Assembly (NCBI RefSeq): GCF_009177095.1
Contig: NZ_AP021861.1
Location: 620,001 to 684,000 of the forward strand
Source: Lacipirellula parvula
Lineage (GTDB): Bacteria > Planctomycetota > Planctomycetia > Pirellulales > Lacipirellulaceae
Reading direction: 5' to 3'
Length of the DNA: 64,000 nt
Below, piece by piece: positions 45,312 through 55,900 of the stretch; within the stretch, counting starts at the first letter, position 1, and each line of letters opens with the position of its first letter. A program made the translations under genes and the position numbers. The notes under the pieces were generated by a model that saw only the letters and a program-made list of their open reading frames with translations, was not told the DNA's origin and ran no database searches.

Positions 45312-46556
45312 ATGAAGATTTCTCCGCTGCGCGTTTGCATCTGTCTCGCCGCGTTAACGCTTGGGGCAGCTAGTGCCAGGGCACAAGTTCTGTTCAGCGA
45401 CAACTTCAACGTCAATTCGAGCGCTTCGTGGACAATCAACGCCGGGCCGGCGGCGAGCATCCCGAAGCAATCGGCGACGTTCGCGTTTGACTACAGCGCA
45501 CTCGGTATTCCGGCGGCCCCGGGATCGGGCGATACGCTCGGCCTACGGTTGCGGGCGAACATACCCGGCACGCCTGAAGCTCCGGTGACGACGCGGCCGA
45601 CTGGTACGATTTCGGGCCTCTCGTTGTCGCCGACTGGGAAGAGCTTTGGGACGAGCTACAAGTTGGAGTTTTATGCCTGGGCCAACTACTTTGGCTACAA
45701 CGGCAACCTCGGCGATAACGTCAATTCCCAGGGCGGGACAAACAACGTCTATTTCGGCGTAGGAACTGCGGGGGCTACCCCGACGGTTTTCGGTCAGCCA
45801 GGGGCAATAGCTACGGGAACCACCGATGGCGTCGCATTCGCGACGACAGGCGACGGCGGCATTGCCGATGACTATCGCGCATTTTTGCCAGGCGTGACGG
45901 CGCCAATCGCTGGAACAACGGCGGGCGTCTACGCGGCAGGCGCCGCTGCAGATGCTCTGAAAAGCGACAGTGCATTCTATACGAACCTGTTCCCTCCGGT
46001 CTCAGCTCCGGCGGTGCAGCAGACCATTGCTGCGAATGAGTACACGGAACCTACCACGCCGACCCCGATCGCCAACCCAATGATTGGGAATTCTGCAGCT
46101 GGTTCGATCGGCTTTGCCTGGCAGAAGATCACGGTGACCAAGGATGGCAATACCGTCACCTGGACGATCAATGATAATTTGATCGCCACGGTGGATGCGG
46201 CAAGCGTCACGCTCGGTGGTCAGAACATTCTGATTGGCGCTTCCGACGTGAACACCAGCACCGCTCGTTACCCATCGTTGGTCTTCACGTTGTTCGATAA
46301 CCTGACCGTTACCAGTCTAGCGCCTCCTGGACTGGCTGGCGATTTCAACAGCGACAACAAGGTGGACGGCGCCGACTTCCTCGTCTGGCAGCGCGGCGGC
46401 TCGCCGACGCCGACCAGCCCCGCCGATCTAGCGACGTGGAAGGCGAACTTTGGCCAAACCGCGCCGCCGGTGGCCGCAGTGCCGGAGCCGGGAACCATCG
46501 GCCTCAGCCTACTCGGCGTCGCTGCTCTTAGGCTGGCCGCTCGTCGGCGGAGCTAG
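45312..46556 (+). CDS. Secreted PEP-CTERM protein, beta-rich
   Basis: This 414-residue protein has a signal peptide (VCICLAALTLGAASARA) and then a large Ser/Thr/Gly-rich region that looks like an all-beta lectin or concanavalin-type fold (FSDNFNVNSSASWTI, DNLTVTSLAPPG). One dockerin-like repeat (DFNSDNKVDGADFLVWQRGG) and a C-terminal VPEPGTIGLSLLGVAALRLA plus ARRRS anchor follow. It would be exported and processed by an exosortase. The substrate or ligand is unknown. Confidence 0.88.
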   Translation: MKISPLRVCICLAALTLGAASARAQVLFSDNFNVNSSASWTINAGPAASIPKQSATFAFDYSALGIPAAPGSGDTLGLRLRANIPGTPEAPVTTRPTGTISGLSLSPTGKSFGTSYKLEFYAWANYFGYNGNLGDNVNSQGGTNNVYFGVGTAGATPTVFGQPGAIATGTTDGVAFATTGDGGIADDYRAFLPGVTAPIAGTTAGVYAAGAAADALKSDSAFYTNLFPPVSAPAVQQTIAANEYTEPTTPTPIANPMIGNSAAGSIGFAWQKITVTKDGNTVTWTINDNLIATVDAASVTLGGQNILIGASDVNTSTARYPSLVFTLFDNLTVTSLAPPGLAGDFNSDNKVDGADFLVWQRGGSPTPTSPADLATWKANFGQTAPPVAAVPEPGTIGLSLLGVAALRLAARRRS

Positions 46557-46694
46557 TCGCTGAGCAAGCTCTCGTTGGATAAGTTCTGGTTGCGCGCGTC
46601 GCGGGCGTTTGGGGAACGCCCGCGACGCGACCAGGCTTCTCGCAAGATCGCTGCGTCGCATTCTGCTCAACGCAGCGAATGAGTGAAGCGAGTT

Positions 46695-48278
46695 CTAAGC
46701 TCGCTCGGCTCCCGGGCGACCTGCGGCAACGGCGAACGTCGCCAACTTCTCGACTTTGCTATCGGCCTGCGTGACGTCGTCGACCACGAAGTAGTCGCTT
46801 CGCCACTCGTCGGCGTTGAGCTCGCAGGCAACGTAGCCGCGTTGGCGGTCGTGGAACTTCACGCAGGCGTTCTCGCGCTGCAGTTGCTCCATCGCCTTCG
46901 AGTCCTTCGGGCCGTTGCCGCCGCTGGAGATCGACGTGCCGACGAATTCAGTCGCCACGACGGGGGCGCCGGCGTCGAAGTCGTCAACGCGCAGATCGTT
47001 CACCCAGTTCGAGTGAATGTCGCCGGTAATGACGACGGGGTTCGGGACGCGCCGCTCGGCGAGGAACGACATCAGGCCGTTTCGCTCGTGGAGGTAGCCG
47101 GCCCACTGGTCCATCGCGAACTCTTGCTTTTCGCCTTTTTGATGGTCGACGGTTCCCATCATCACCTGTTGAGCCAGGACGTTCCATGTTGACTGCGACT
47201 GCAGCAGCGATGACTCGAGCCATTGGCGTTGTGATTGGCCGAGCATCGTCGCGTCGGGCGACCGGCAATCGTCGTTGATCGCGTGGCCGCGATCGTCGTT
47301 AGGTTGGTCGCTGCGATACTGCCGCGTGTCGAGGACTAGCATGTCGGCGAGATTGCCGAACGACAGCTTGCGATAGAGCCGCATGTCGGGGCCGGTGGGC
47401 AATGAACGCCGCCGCAGCGGCATCGCTTCGTAGTAGGCTTGGTAGGAGTTCGCGCGGCGAATCAAAAATTCGATTGGATCGACGCCGTGCTTCTCTGAGA
47501 TCGCTCCGGCGTAGTTGTTGTCGAACTCGTGATCGTCCCAAGTAACCATCCACGGGCACTGCTGATGCATCGCCTGCAGCAGCGGATCGCTGCGATAGAG
47601 GGCGTGCCGGATGCGGTAGTCGTCAAGCGATTCAATTTCCTTGCCGACGTGGCGCCGGACGCCGTCGTTGCCGGCCTTGCCTTCGTAGATGTAGTCGCCG
47701 AGGTGGACCACCATGTCGAGATCTTGCTCGGCCATGTGGCGATAGGCGGCGTAGTGGCCCGATTCGTAATGTTGGCACGAGGCGAAGGCGAACTTGAAGC
47801 GGTCGGGAGTCACGTGAGCCGCCGGCGTAGTGCGCGTGCGACCGACGGGGCTCACCTCGTCGCCGACCATGAAGCGGTAGTGGTACCAACGATCGGGCTG
47901 CAGCCCGTCGGCGGCGACGTGGACCGAGTGGCCGAGTTGCGGCGTCGCGGTGACGCGGCCTTTGTTGACGACCTTGGCGAACTTATCGTCCTCGGCGATC
48001 TCCCAGCGAACTTGCACGGGCTCGGGCTTCATTCCGCCAGCGGGCTTGAGCGGCTGCGGCGCGAGTCGCGTCCAGAGCAGCACGCTGCTGGCGTCGGGAT
48101 CCCCCGAGGCGACGCCGAGCTGAAACGGATTGTCGCCAAGCGGGGAACGAGAGCCAATTAAATCGGCCGCTCGCACGAGGGGCGCGGCGGTGAGGCTGCC
48201 GACGAAGGCCATGAACAGACGACGGTCGACGCCGCCTGAGCGGCGAGCGTGGCGGCGAAAATCTTCAGCGGAAAGCAT
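46695..48278 (-). CDS. phoD: PhoD-type alkaline phosphatase
   Basis: PhoD is a secreted Fe/Ca-dependent phosphatase or phosphodiesterase. This protein has 527 residues. An N-terminal DRRLFMAFVGSLTAAP looks like a Tat signal (RR then hydrophobic core). FQLGVASGDPDASSVLLWTR, FAFASCQHYESGHY, HLGDYIYE, TWDDHEFDNNY and ITGDIHSNW are all PhoD motifs. I used the ATG at 48278; an in-frame GTG at 48317 would add 13 residues. It would release phosphate from organic esters outside the cytoplasm. Confidence 0.93.
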   Translation of the reverse strand: MLSAEDFRRHARRSGGVDRRLFMAFVGSLTAAPLVRAADLIGSRSPLGDNPFQLGVASGDPDASSVLLWTRLAPQPLKPAGGMKPEPVQVRWEIAEDDKFAKVVNKGRVTATPQLGHSVHVAADGLQPDRWYHYRFMVGDEVSPVGRTRTTPAAHVTPDRFKFAFASCQHYESGHYAAYRHMAEQDLDMVVHLGDYIYEGKAGNDGVRRHVGKEIESLDDYRIRHALYRSDPLLQAMHQQCPWMVTWDDHEFDNNYAGAISEKHGVDPIEFLIRRANSYQAYYEAMPLRRRSLPTGPDMRLYRKLSFGNLADMLVLDTRQYRSDQPNDDRGHAINDDCRSPDATMLGQSQRQWLESSLLQSQSTWNVLAQQVMMGTVDHQKGEKQEFAMDQWAGYLHERNGLMSFLAERRVPNPVVITGDIHSNWVNDLRVDDFDAGAPVVATEFVGTSISSGGNGPKDSKAMEQLQRENACVKFHDRQRGYVACELNADEWRSDYFVVDDVTQADSKVEKLATFAVAAGRPGAERA

Positions 48279-48388
48279 CTTGCGATCAGCCTGGGGCGAC
48301 GAAGTGGTGAAGAACACTTCTCAGCCTAGCCGGGCAAGATGAAGAGAATGCGAACGTGGCGCGAAGGACGTTCGTCGCTTAGCCCGCT

Positions 48389-49060
48389 TCACGCATCGGC
48401 GGCCCGTTGTTGCTGGGCGTCGAGATAATCCTGGCCGTGAGCGTAGCGCGTGTTCACCGGAACGCCCGCTCGACACAGGGGGCATTCGGCCGCAGTCCAA
48501 TCGGGAATGTCATATTCCATGAGGTAGCGGTACTCTGGCACGCTAAGCCCCGCCGCGTCGACGTTGCCGCGATGGACGAGCGCCGCTGCTGCCACGACCT
48601 CGCCGCCGGCGGCTTGCACGGCGGCGACGGTTTGTCGAACGGAGAGCCCCGTGTTGACGACGTCGTCGACGACGAGCACGCGGCGCCCCGTTACGAGGCG
48701 ATCGTAGCCGCGGTGGAACGTAAACTCGCCGCGCAGCTGCTGCGAGGTGCGCGGTTGCGTGTGCTCGGCAAAGACGGCGGGCAGGCCAAGTTCGTAAGCC
48801 GTCCACTGCGCGACGATCAAGCCGCCGGTCGCCGGGCCGCAGAGGATCTCAGTCTTGAGGTCGCGGACGGCGGCGGCTAGTAACTGCGTGAGCTGCCGGA
48901 CTCGCTGTAAGTCGACGAAGATCGCGTCTTTGTCGACCCAGCCGCTGCCGTGATCGCCGGAGATGTACACGAAGTGATCGTCGGCGAGCAGCGCTCGGCA
49001 CTCGACGAGCATCTGTTGCGTTTCAGCGGCGGCCTGCGCGGCGTCTGATTGATCTGGCAT
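48389..49060 (-). CDS. pyrE: Orotate phosphoribosyltransferase
   Basis: PyrE joins orotate and PRPP to form OMP in pyrimidine synthesis. It has 223 residues. The PRPP-binding motif VLVVDDVVNTGLSV near residues 127-140 and the N-terminal GDHGSGWVDKDAIFVDL segment are typical. The C-terminal extension with CPLCRAGVPVNTRYAHG is a two-cysteine feature seen in some PyrE-like proteins. It stands apart from other pyr genes. Confidence 0.88.
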   Translation of the reverse strand: MPDQSDAAQAAAETQQMLVECRALLADDHFVYISGDHGSGWVDKDAIFVDLQRVRQLTQLLAAAVRDLKTEILCGPATGGLIVAQWTAYELGLPAVFAEHTQPRTSQQLRGEFTFHRGYDRLVTGRRVLVVDDVVNTGLSVRQTVAAVQAAGGEVVAAAALVHRGNVDAAGLSVPEYRYLMEYDIPDWTAAECPLCRAGVPVNTRYAHGQDYLDAQQQRAADA

Positions 49061-49139
49061 GAAAAGCTCGAAGAGTGCGTGGAGTGATTGAAGGTCATTC
49101 TAACAAGCGAGAGCCTGCCCGTTTCCAAGCCGGCGCCGG

Positions 49140-49775
49140 CTACTTCCAGCGCCGGCGAACGAGCGCGGCAATCGCCAGCGGTACCGCAATGCTCGCGGCA
49201 AGTGCGATAGGGAGCCAGCCTCCCGAAGCGGCTTGAACGCCAAGGACCGAGTACCCCGCGGCGATCGCGATATTGCTGACGACGACCGGCGGCAGGAAGG
49301 TTCGCCACGACATTTGCAGCGCTCCGAGTACCAAGGCCGCCGCTTCGGCGATGATCGGCAGCGGTCGCGTGAATGCGAGTACCCACGGGCCGTGCTCCTG
49401 GCACGCGCGATCGGCGTCGGCGAGGGCTGCCGGCGAGGCGAAGCGCTCCGCCAGCGGTCTGCCCCAACGTCGCGCGAGGGCGAAGGCAATCGCGGCGCCG
49501 AGCGTCATGCCAAGCGCCGATGCCGCCGTCCCCAGCGCGAAGCCGAGTTGGCTCCCCGCGAGCGTGCTCACCGGGCCTGAGGGAATCGGCAGCAGGACGT
49601 CGCTGGCGAGGATGGCGACGACGGCCAGGGCGAGCATCGGCCGCGGCGGGGGATCGTCCCGCCATTTCTGCAGAGCGTCGGCGTACGCCTCGCCGTGAAA
49701 CGCGAGGATCGCCAGCGGCAGAACCAGCACGACCGTCACGAGCAGCAGCGGTTTCAGCAGAGAGCGGTCGATCAT
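49140..49775 (-). CDS. DedA/VTT-domain membrane protein
   Basis: This 211-residue polytopic protein has about five hydrophobic segments. The core LAVVAILASDVLLPIPSG, then SQLGFALGTAASALGMTLGA and FTRPLPIIAEAAALVLGALQ, matches the SNARE-associated (VTT, PF09335) family. Such proteins include lipid scramblases and flippases for undecaprenyl phosphate or phospholipids. I chose the ATG at 49775. The longer frame to 49988 runs into the divergent promoter region. Confidence 0.85.
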   Translation of the reverse strand: MIDRSLLKPLLLVTVVLVLPLAILAFHGEAYADALQKWRDDPPPRPMLALAVVAILASDVLLPIPSGPVSTLAGSQLGFALGTAASALGMTLGAAIAFALARRWGRPLAERFASPAALADADRACQEHGPWVLAFTRPLPIIAEAAALVLGALQMSWRTFLPPVVVSNIAIAAGYSVLGVQAASGGWLPIALAASIAVPLAIAALVRRRWK

Positions 49776-50009
49776 GCGCGGCAGGCGGCGTCGGTTTTTG
49801 ACTTGGGTTGGCGAGGTTCTAACTTTGTGCAACTGCGAGCAACGAGTGGCGATGCGCACCGATCGTCGGTCGGTGCGTGCGGATGTTGCCCGCGGTATTA
49901 ATTTGAGCGGAAAGTGCGGGGACGGAAATCCCCAATCTGTCTCGCGCACGAGCGGGAGCGGGCAAGGAAACGCGGCGAGGATGGCCAATCAGCGATGGCG
50001 AGGGCAACA

Positions 50010-51365
50010 ATGAGTGAGAGAATGACGACGATTGTGAGCGCCTTGGTGGCGCTCGGAATCTTGGGCCTAGGCGTGACGGCGCAGCCGACTGGCGAGGGAG
50101 ACGGCGTCCGCGTCGAATCGCTCGCGTCGGACGTGCGGTTCCAGATCGAAATGTCGTGGCGACACGATGGGCGGACGCGGACGGCGCGGCAAGCTGAGTT
50201 GGAACAGACGCTCGCAGCCTTCGCGAAGTCGCCGCAGTCGCCGGCCGATGCGCAGCTGCTAGAGCAGTGGCTGCGGGCCGCGGTTGTAGCCTCGTTGCCG
50301 GGCGAGAGCGGGAAGTTTCCCGCGACGCCGGCGTTCGGCAAGCCAGTCGTCGTTGCTGAGCTGCCTGCGACCGACTCTCCTGTCCCGGCGCCTCCGACAG
50401 CTGCAGCAGCGAAGGCGCCCGCTGCGCAGCCAGCACAACCTCCGCGCGACGTTACCCTGAAACCGAATCAAGCGTACACGCCGCCGCGAGCGAAAGAGAT
50501 TCGTTTGACGCCGCGATCGCACCAGGCGGAAGCGTCTGCTCAGCCGGAGGCGCCGCCAAAGCGCATCGTCGCGGCGAAGCCGGTCGTTCCTGCACCGGCG
50601 CCAACTTCCCCTCCGACTTCAGCTCCAGCGGAAAAGCCACGAGTCGCGCTTGCTAAGGAGACTCCGCGCCAAGCCCCCCCTGCCCCGACGCCGCCGGTGG
50701 TTGCTGCCGCACCGCAGCAGCGCGCGAGCGAGAACGCGCAGCCGCTCGAACAACCGCCGGTGATGAAACCTGCCGCCCCCGCACCGGCTGCCGTGGCAGA
50801 ACGGTCGACGCCCGCAGCAGCGCCCGCCGAGACGCAGCTGAACGAACTCACTGCTCCAGCGAAGACCGTCGTCGAAGCGACGCCAACGCCGACGACCCCG
50901 GTCACGCCCAAGGTTGCCGCGAAGCCGCCAGTCGTCCCGCCAGCTCCAGCGGAGCCGGTGACCGTCAACTTGGCCGAGCTCAACGCCCAGATCCGCGGCT
51001 ATCACGAAGGTCTCAATGAAATCGACGCCACGATCGTCGCCCGTCGCGGCCAGCTGAGCGAAGGCGAGATCGCACGATTCGTCGAGCAACTCGAACAGCT
51101 GGCGGCGCACCGCTCGTTCGTGCGGCTTTACTACGACGGGCTCAGCAAGAGCGAACGCCGTTTCGTCGCCGCGCCGCGAGCACTGCACGAGACGGTCGAG
51201 CTCGTGCGGAACGAACTTGCCGCTATCAATGCCGAGGAAGAGGATTTTTTGACGTCGCTCGAAGGGGCGGCCGAAGAGGATGAGCTCACCCGGCGGTTGG
51301 ATGCGCTCACGAAGGACGCCGACCAGGAAGATAACGAAGCGCCGGCCGCGAAGGGCGAGCGCTAG
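50010..51365 (+). CDS. Secreted Pro/Ala-rich protein with C-terminal helical domain
   Basis: This 451-residue protein has a signal peptide (MTTIVSALVALGILGLGVTA), a small helical domain, a long Pro/Ala/Val/Glu low-complexity linker (about 120-310), and a C-terminal helical domain (EIDATIVARRGQLSEGEIAR, LAAHRSFVRLYYDGLSKSER). It may span or reach across the periplasm. I recognise no family. The ATG at 50010 follows GAGGG at proper spacing. A further in-frame ATG lies at 49995. Confidence 0.65.
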   Translation: MSERMTTIVSALVALGILGLGVTAQPTGEGDGVRVESLASDVRFQIEMSWRHDGRTRTARQAELEQTLAAFAKSPQSPADAQLLEQWLRAAVVASLPGESGKFPATPAFGKPVVVAELPATDSPVPAPPTAAAAKAPAAQPAQPPRDVTLKPNQAYTPPRAKEIRLTPRSHQAEASAQPEAPPKRIVAAKPVVPAPAPTSPPTSAPAEKPRVALAKETPRQAPPAPTPPVVAAAPQQRASENAQPLEQPPVMKPAAPAPAAVAERSTPAAAPAETQLNELTAPAKTVVEATPTPTTPVTPKVAAKPPVVPPAPAEPVTVNLAELNAQIRGYHEGLNEIDATIVARRGQLSEGEIARFVEQLEQLAAHRSFVRLYYDGLSKSERRFVAAPRALHETVELVRNELAAINAEEEDFLTSLEGAAEEDELTRRLDALTKDADQEDNEAPAAKGER

Positions 51366-51454
51366 CGGTCGGAGTCGCAGGACGCGGCGATTGCCGCGGG
51401 CGAACGCCGGTGGCTTTTCATCGCCAGGAGGGTGGAGTAGACTTGGATAGTCTT

Positions 51455-51525
51455 GCGGGTGTAGTTCAATGGTAGAACGAAAGCTTCCCAAGCTTTAGGC
51501 GAGGGTTCGATTCCCTTCACCCGCT
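51455..51525 (+). tRNA. tRNA-Gly (anticodon CCC)
   Basis: The 71-base cloverleaf has the acceptor stem GCGGGTG/CACCCGC, a D-arm with GTTC...GAAC and a GG-containing loop, and the anticodon loop TTCCCAA on the stem AAAGC/GCTTT. The T-loop is TTCGATT. The CCA end is not encoded. It decodes GGG glycine codons. Confidence 0.95.
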
Positions 51526-51562
51526 CTTGGCCGCTTGATGATTCGGGGTTAGATGGCCGCGA

Positions 51563-52882
51563 TCAAATGCCCGCGATCGACGATCGCGGCTTTTTTATGC
51601 GCGGATGGATCGCGGCTATTGCGATGATGGCCAGCGTGGCGGCGACGGGTTCGGGGATTGGTTGAACCGCTGACGCCGCCGCCCCGCCGAACGCGGCCTT
51701 CCAGATGTTGAGATCCGCCGCATCGATCTTGCCGTCGAGATTCGCGTCGCCCTCTTGATGCGTCGCATTCGCGGCGAGCCCTGCACCCCGCTGCCACTGC
51801 AAGAAATCGGCGCCGTCGATCGCTCCGTCGGCGTTGAAGTCTGCCGAGGGAACGAGGTGCGCCGTGAACGCGACGAGCGTGTTGCCGCTGGAACCATCGC
51901 CGTTGTCGACGACGCCGATGAGCGACCAGTCGCCGTTAGGGAGTCGCGGGCCGAGCGTCAGCCCTTCCATGTTTTGGCCGAGGCCGGCGTCGATGGCGCC
52001 CGACCAGAGCAGCGACTTGCCGACGGCAGTGAACGATTTTCCTGAGAGCCCCGCATCGTAGGGAGCAACGCTGACGTCGGTAACGCCGGTGAAATCGACT
52101 TCGTAAATTCGATCGCGGTAGATTGGCGTCGTCACGGCGACCGAGCGTTCGAGCGCGAGCAGCGTGCCGTCGGGCATGAGCGTCAGGTCGGAGAGTCCGC
52201 TCTGCGGCGAGCCGAGCGTTGACGTCCCGTGAATCGGATCAACCTGGTAAGCGAATTGCGAGCTGGGCGTCACGGCGTTGCCGTCGACATTCAGCTTCAA
52301 GAGTCGCACCGTCGTTCCAGCCGCGGCGGTCGCCGTCGGGCCGTCGACCGTGAGGGCTTGCTCGTTGGCGGTCCACATCGCTCGGCCGTCGGCGGCACGG
52401 GTGAGCGATTCAAAGCTCAGATTCGCCCGGGCGTTGGCGAATACTGCGGGGAGCGTGACGTTCTGCAGATTGGCGCCGGTCGCAAGGCTGACTTCGCGGA
52501 GGCCGACGCCATTCTCCGAGGCGAGGAAGACGCTGTTGCGAGCCGGGTTCGTGTACGCGATCCCCTCAAAATCGTTTGTGGCGACGAGATCGATCGGCGT
52601 GATGTTCGTAACGCTGGCGATGCCGCCCGCAGCGTTGAACGCGAGATCGAACTGGATGAGTTCGCCCTTCGTTTCTTCAGCGGCGATGAATCGGGAGAGG
52701 CCGTCGACCTCGCCGACGTAAGTGACGCCGCTCATCTCGGCGACGGTGACGCCAGTCGGCGGCGTGAGCAGCGTGTGATTGACGCGGGTGACCGCCCAAT
52801 TGGCGGCGTGACCGAGCTCCGCGCACGCGGCGGTCAGCAGCAGAGCGAGAGTCGAGCAGGTGGTGAAGCGAGCCGCTGGCAT
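51563..52882 (-). CDS. Phytase-like esterase domain protein with dockerin repeats and PEP-CTERM
   Basis: This 439-residue secreted protein has a signal peptide (LALLLTAACAELGHA). A beta-propeller-like region (about 30-350) with NDFEGIAYTN, FESLTRAADGRAMWTANEQA and LTLMPDGTLLALER fits the esterase-like-activity-of-phytase family (PF13449). Two dockerin-like calcium repeats (DFNADGAIDGADFLQWQRG and DANLDGKIDAADLNIWKAAF) and a PEP-CTERM tail (IPEPVAATLAIIAIAAI, then basic residues) follow. It would be anchored or processed by an exosortase. Catalytic activity is unproven. Confidence 0.85.
   Translation of the reverse strand: MPAARFTTCSTLALLLTAACAELGHAANWAVTRVNHTLLTPPTGVTVAEMSGVTYVGEVDGLSRFIAAEETKGELIQFDLAFNAAGGIASVTNITPIDLVATNDFEGIAYTNPARNSVFLASENGVGLREVSLATGANLQNVTLPAVFANARANLSFESLTRAADGRAMWTANEQALTVDGPTATAAAGTTVRLLKLNVDGNAVTPSSQFAYQVDPIHGTSTLGSPQSGLSDLTLMPDGTLLALERSVAVTTPIYRDRIYEVDFTGVTDVSVAPYDAGLSGKSFTAVGKSLLWSGAIDAGLGQNMEGLTLGPRLPNGDWSLIGVVDNGDGSSGNTLVAFTAHLVPSADFNADGAIDGADFLQWQRGAGLAANATHQEGDANLDGKIDAADLNIWKAAFGGAAASAVQPIPEPVAATLAIIAIAAIHPRIKKPRSSIAGI
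51570..51596 (+). terminator. Probable tRNA-Gly terminator, inside the next gene
   Basis: CCCGCGATCG and CGATCGCGG form a near-perfect hairpin followed by six T residues, 45 bases after the tRNA. On the opposite strand the same bases encode the basic C-terminal tail (RIKKPRSSIAG) of the PEP-CTERM protein. Confidence 0.85.
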
Positions 52883-52939
52883 GGTTTGATTCTAGCTGAA
52901 GCGAACCATTCCGGCTGCCAGCGAGCACGCAGCTGAGAG

Positions 52940-55900
52940 TTACTTCGGCTCTTCCAGCGGCGGGAGACTTCCTGGCCCCGGTTTGCCTTCCGGTTTCGGC
53001 GTTGCTGGCGGCGGGGTCGGAGCTTCCCCTTCCTTGGGCGGCAGCGGCGTTGGCTTTATTGGGACGGGAGCTGGAGCCGGGAGGGGCGCCGTGGGATCGG
53101 CCTCTTTCATCGGCTGATCGGGGACGGCGCCGGGAGCGGTCGGCGACGGCGGGGCCGGCGCGCTGGGCTGAGCGGGCGCCGCGCCGGCCGCAGGCGCGCC
53201 GGCGGCTGGTTGCCCTGCTGCCGCCGCTGCGGCAGGATCGATCGCGGGATCTTCTTGCTCCACCGGTCGCCAGCCGGCGTCGACGACCAAGTAGCCCGCC
53301 CAGAAGAAGGGGTGCTTGGCGGTGAACTCGACTGGTTCCTTACCCTCCTTCACTCGCAATTCCGCGGCGGGGTCGACGGGCGTTTCACGGATGAGTTGCA
53401 CGCTCCGTTGCCAGGCGCTCGCCGCGGCGTTGTGGGGTAGATCTTGGATAAACTCGCGCACTAAATCGAGCGTCGTTTGCCCGCCGACGCGCCAGCGGCT
53501 GAGCAGCAGCGTATCGGCTCCGGCCGACATCAGTCCGCAACTCGCGAAGAACAACTCGTCGCCGGGGGCCACGGCGTCGTCGCCGCCGCGGCGCCGACGC
53601 GACGCTTTGCCGCCGCGCTCAGCGGCTGTGTGCATCCCTGGCAGCAGGATGCGTTGCGGTCCGTCGCCGGGAATCGCCATCCACTGATCGAGAAAACCTT
53701 GTTGCGCCACGCGGTCGATTGGCAGCGGCGACCAAGAAAGCGGATCAGCGCCAAGTGCGTCGATTTCATCGAGCACGACGAGCGCATCGAGCAACGTCGC
53801 CAACAGCGGCGTGGCGGCGGGCGCTGGCGTTGTAAGCGGCATCGGGCCCGGAATCGCCTCCTGCAGTGCGGCAAGCGCCTCTTTCTCTTGCTCAGGTTCG
53901 TCGCCCGGAATCATGGCGCCGGCGACGAGACCGGTGCGCTGGATCCGCCGCCACGAGCCGTCGAAGCTGAACGCCAGCGCCGCGGTGGGGGCGTAACGAA
54001 TCGTCGCGATCTCCGACAGCAGCTTCGGTTGCGAGTCGACCTTCGCGATGAGCGCTTCAAATGGCACATACCACAGAACGCCGTCGGGGATAACGATCAA
54101 CTCTTTGAGCGCCGCCGGATCAATTGAGGCGCCGGTGAAGATTGCTTTGTAGAGTTCGGCGCTGCTCGCCTGCCATTTGTCGGAGGCGAGCTCTTCAACG
54201 GGAACCTCGTGATTCGCGTCGACGTTGCCGATCGCGCGGAGGAATTCCGATACCTGACCTCCGAGTCGACTCGAGGGGCCGAGGTTCCAATTCGTGACCG
54301 CCTTGTTCGTGAGCAGGATGGCGAGCATACCGTCTGGCGTATCGTGGAAGACGAGTAGCGCCTTGCCGGGTTGGAGATTCGACTGGAAATCGATCGGAGC
54401 CATTGTCGGCGGGAAGGAGACGTCAGCCGGCATGCGAGCCAAGCCCACGTTGGCGATAATATCTTCGCGGCGGGCGACGGCGTCGCCGTAGTCGCTCCAA
54501 AGGCGCGGCAGACGCTTCATGGCGGCCTCGTCGGCGCCGGGGGTCCAGGCAGCGCTCAACTGCTGCTGCAGGCGGGCCGCTTCGGCGGCCGCATCGGCCA
54601 GCGCTGGGTACCGTGCAAATATCTCGGTTTGCTGCTGGTGCTGTTGCGGAGTCAGGCGATTGACGGGAGCCAGCGCCACGTCGCGGAGCGCAGCGAGCCG
54701 GCCTCCCCAAGCGAGATTGCTGTGGAAGCGGCGGCGCTTGGCGAAGTCTGTGACCTCTAAAACGGCGGCGATGTTCTTGCGATCAATGGCTGCCAAAATC
54801 CACCGGTCGAAGGCCTGCGGTTGCGCCGTCGCCGCGGCAGCGATCGTTTCGATCGGCCGCGTCATGACGTCGATCGGCCGTGGATCGGAGAGCAGGACTT
54901 CGTAGATCGACGACGCCGAACGCATCGGGAGAGTTTGGTCGTCGAACATCCGGTTCGCGAGACCAATCTGAAAGAGCTGATGCGAGATCTTCTGCTGGCC
55001 GGTGATCGCCGTGGCCATGGCCGCATCGGCCGAGCCGCGACCCTGGGCGAACTGCAGGCGCGCGTCGAGATACTGAGCGTAATTGCCAAGAATGCCGGTG
55101 CGGGCGTCGCGCAGCAGCGCCACGCCGGCGGTGAGTGCGACCGCCGCATTTTTGACGTCCCCGGCCGTCAGCAGTTCGTCGGCCATCGAGAGACTGAGCC
55201 GCGCCGAGATCAAGTCGTAGCGTTCTCGCCGCGCCCAAGCGGCGGCGTTGACGAGCGGTTGGTTCGGATCGACGACGCCCGCCGCGAAGCGCGCGAGCTC
55301 TCTGTTGCGCAGAGCGTCGTCGACGAGGCCGACGTCGCGAAATAGGTACGCGGAGTAACTGGCTTCCGTGAAGAAGTCGGCCGCTGCCGCGGCGTCGCCT
55401 TGATCGAGCGCCAGCCGTCCTTGTTCCAGGAGCGCCACGCATGTGAGCGGGTGATCGAATTGGCCAGCCACGAGCATGCCGCGTTCGAGGCGCTGCTGCG
55501 CTTGCTCGCGATCGCCGACGCCGACCAGCGCGATGCCGTAGAGAACGTCGGTCCAAGCGCCCGACCAATGGTTGGGCGGATGCCCGCCGCGGGCGAGCGC
55601 GGCCGCCACGTTTTTCGAGATGGCGTCATGCGGTCCGAGCGGTCCCAGGATCTCGTTGCGGCGACGCAGAGCGAGCGCCGTGCAGCGAACGACCTCGACG
55701 ACGTCGACGGGCCACAACTGAGGCGCCTGAACGACGCCGCCCTGTTGGATCTGCTGACTGGCATCGACTTGTCCCTGCGAGATCGGGAGCGTTGTCGGAT
55801 ACTTGCCCGGGACGAACCGGCGCTGGGGAACGCCCCAAGGAATGACGACCCGCGTCAGCGACGCATCGGCATTGATTTGTGGATTGAATTGCACCCGCAT

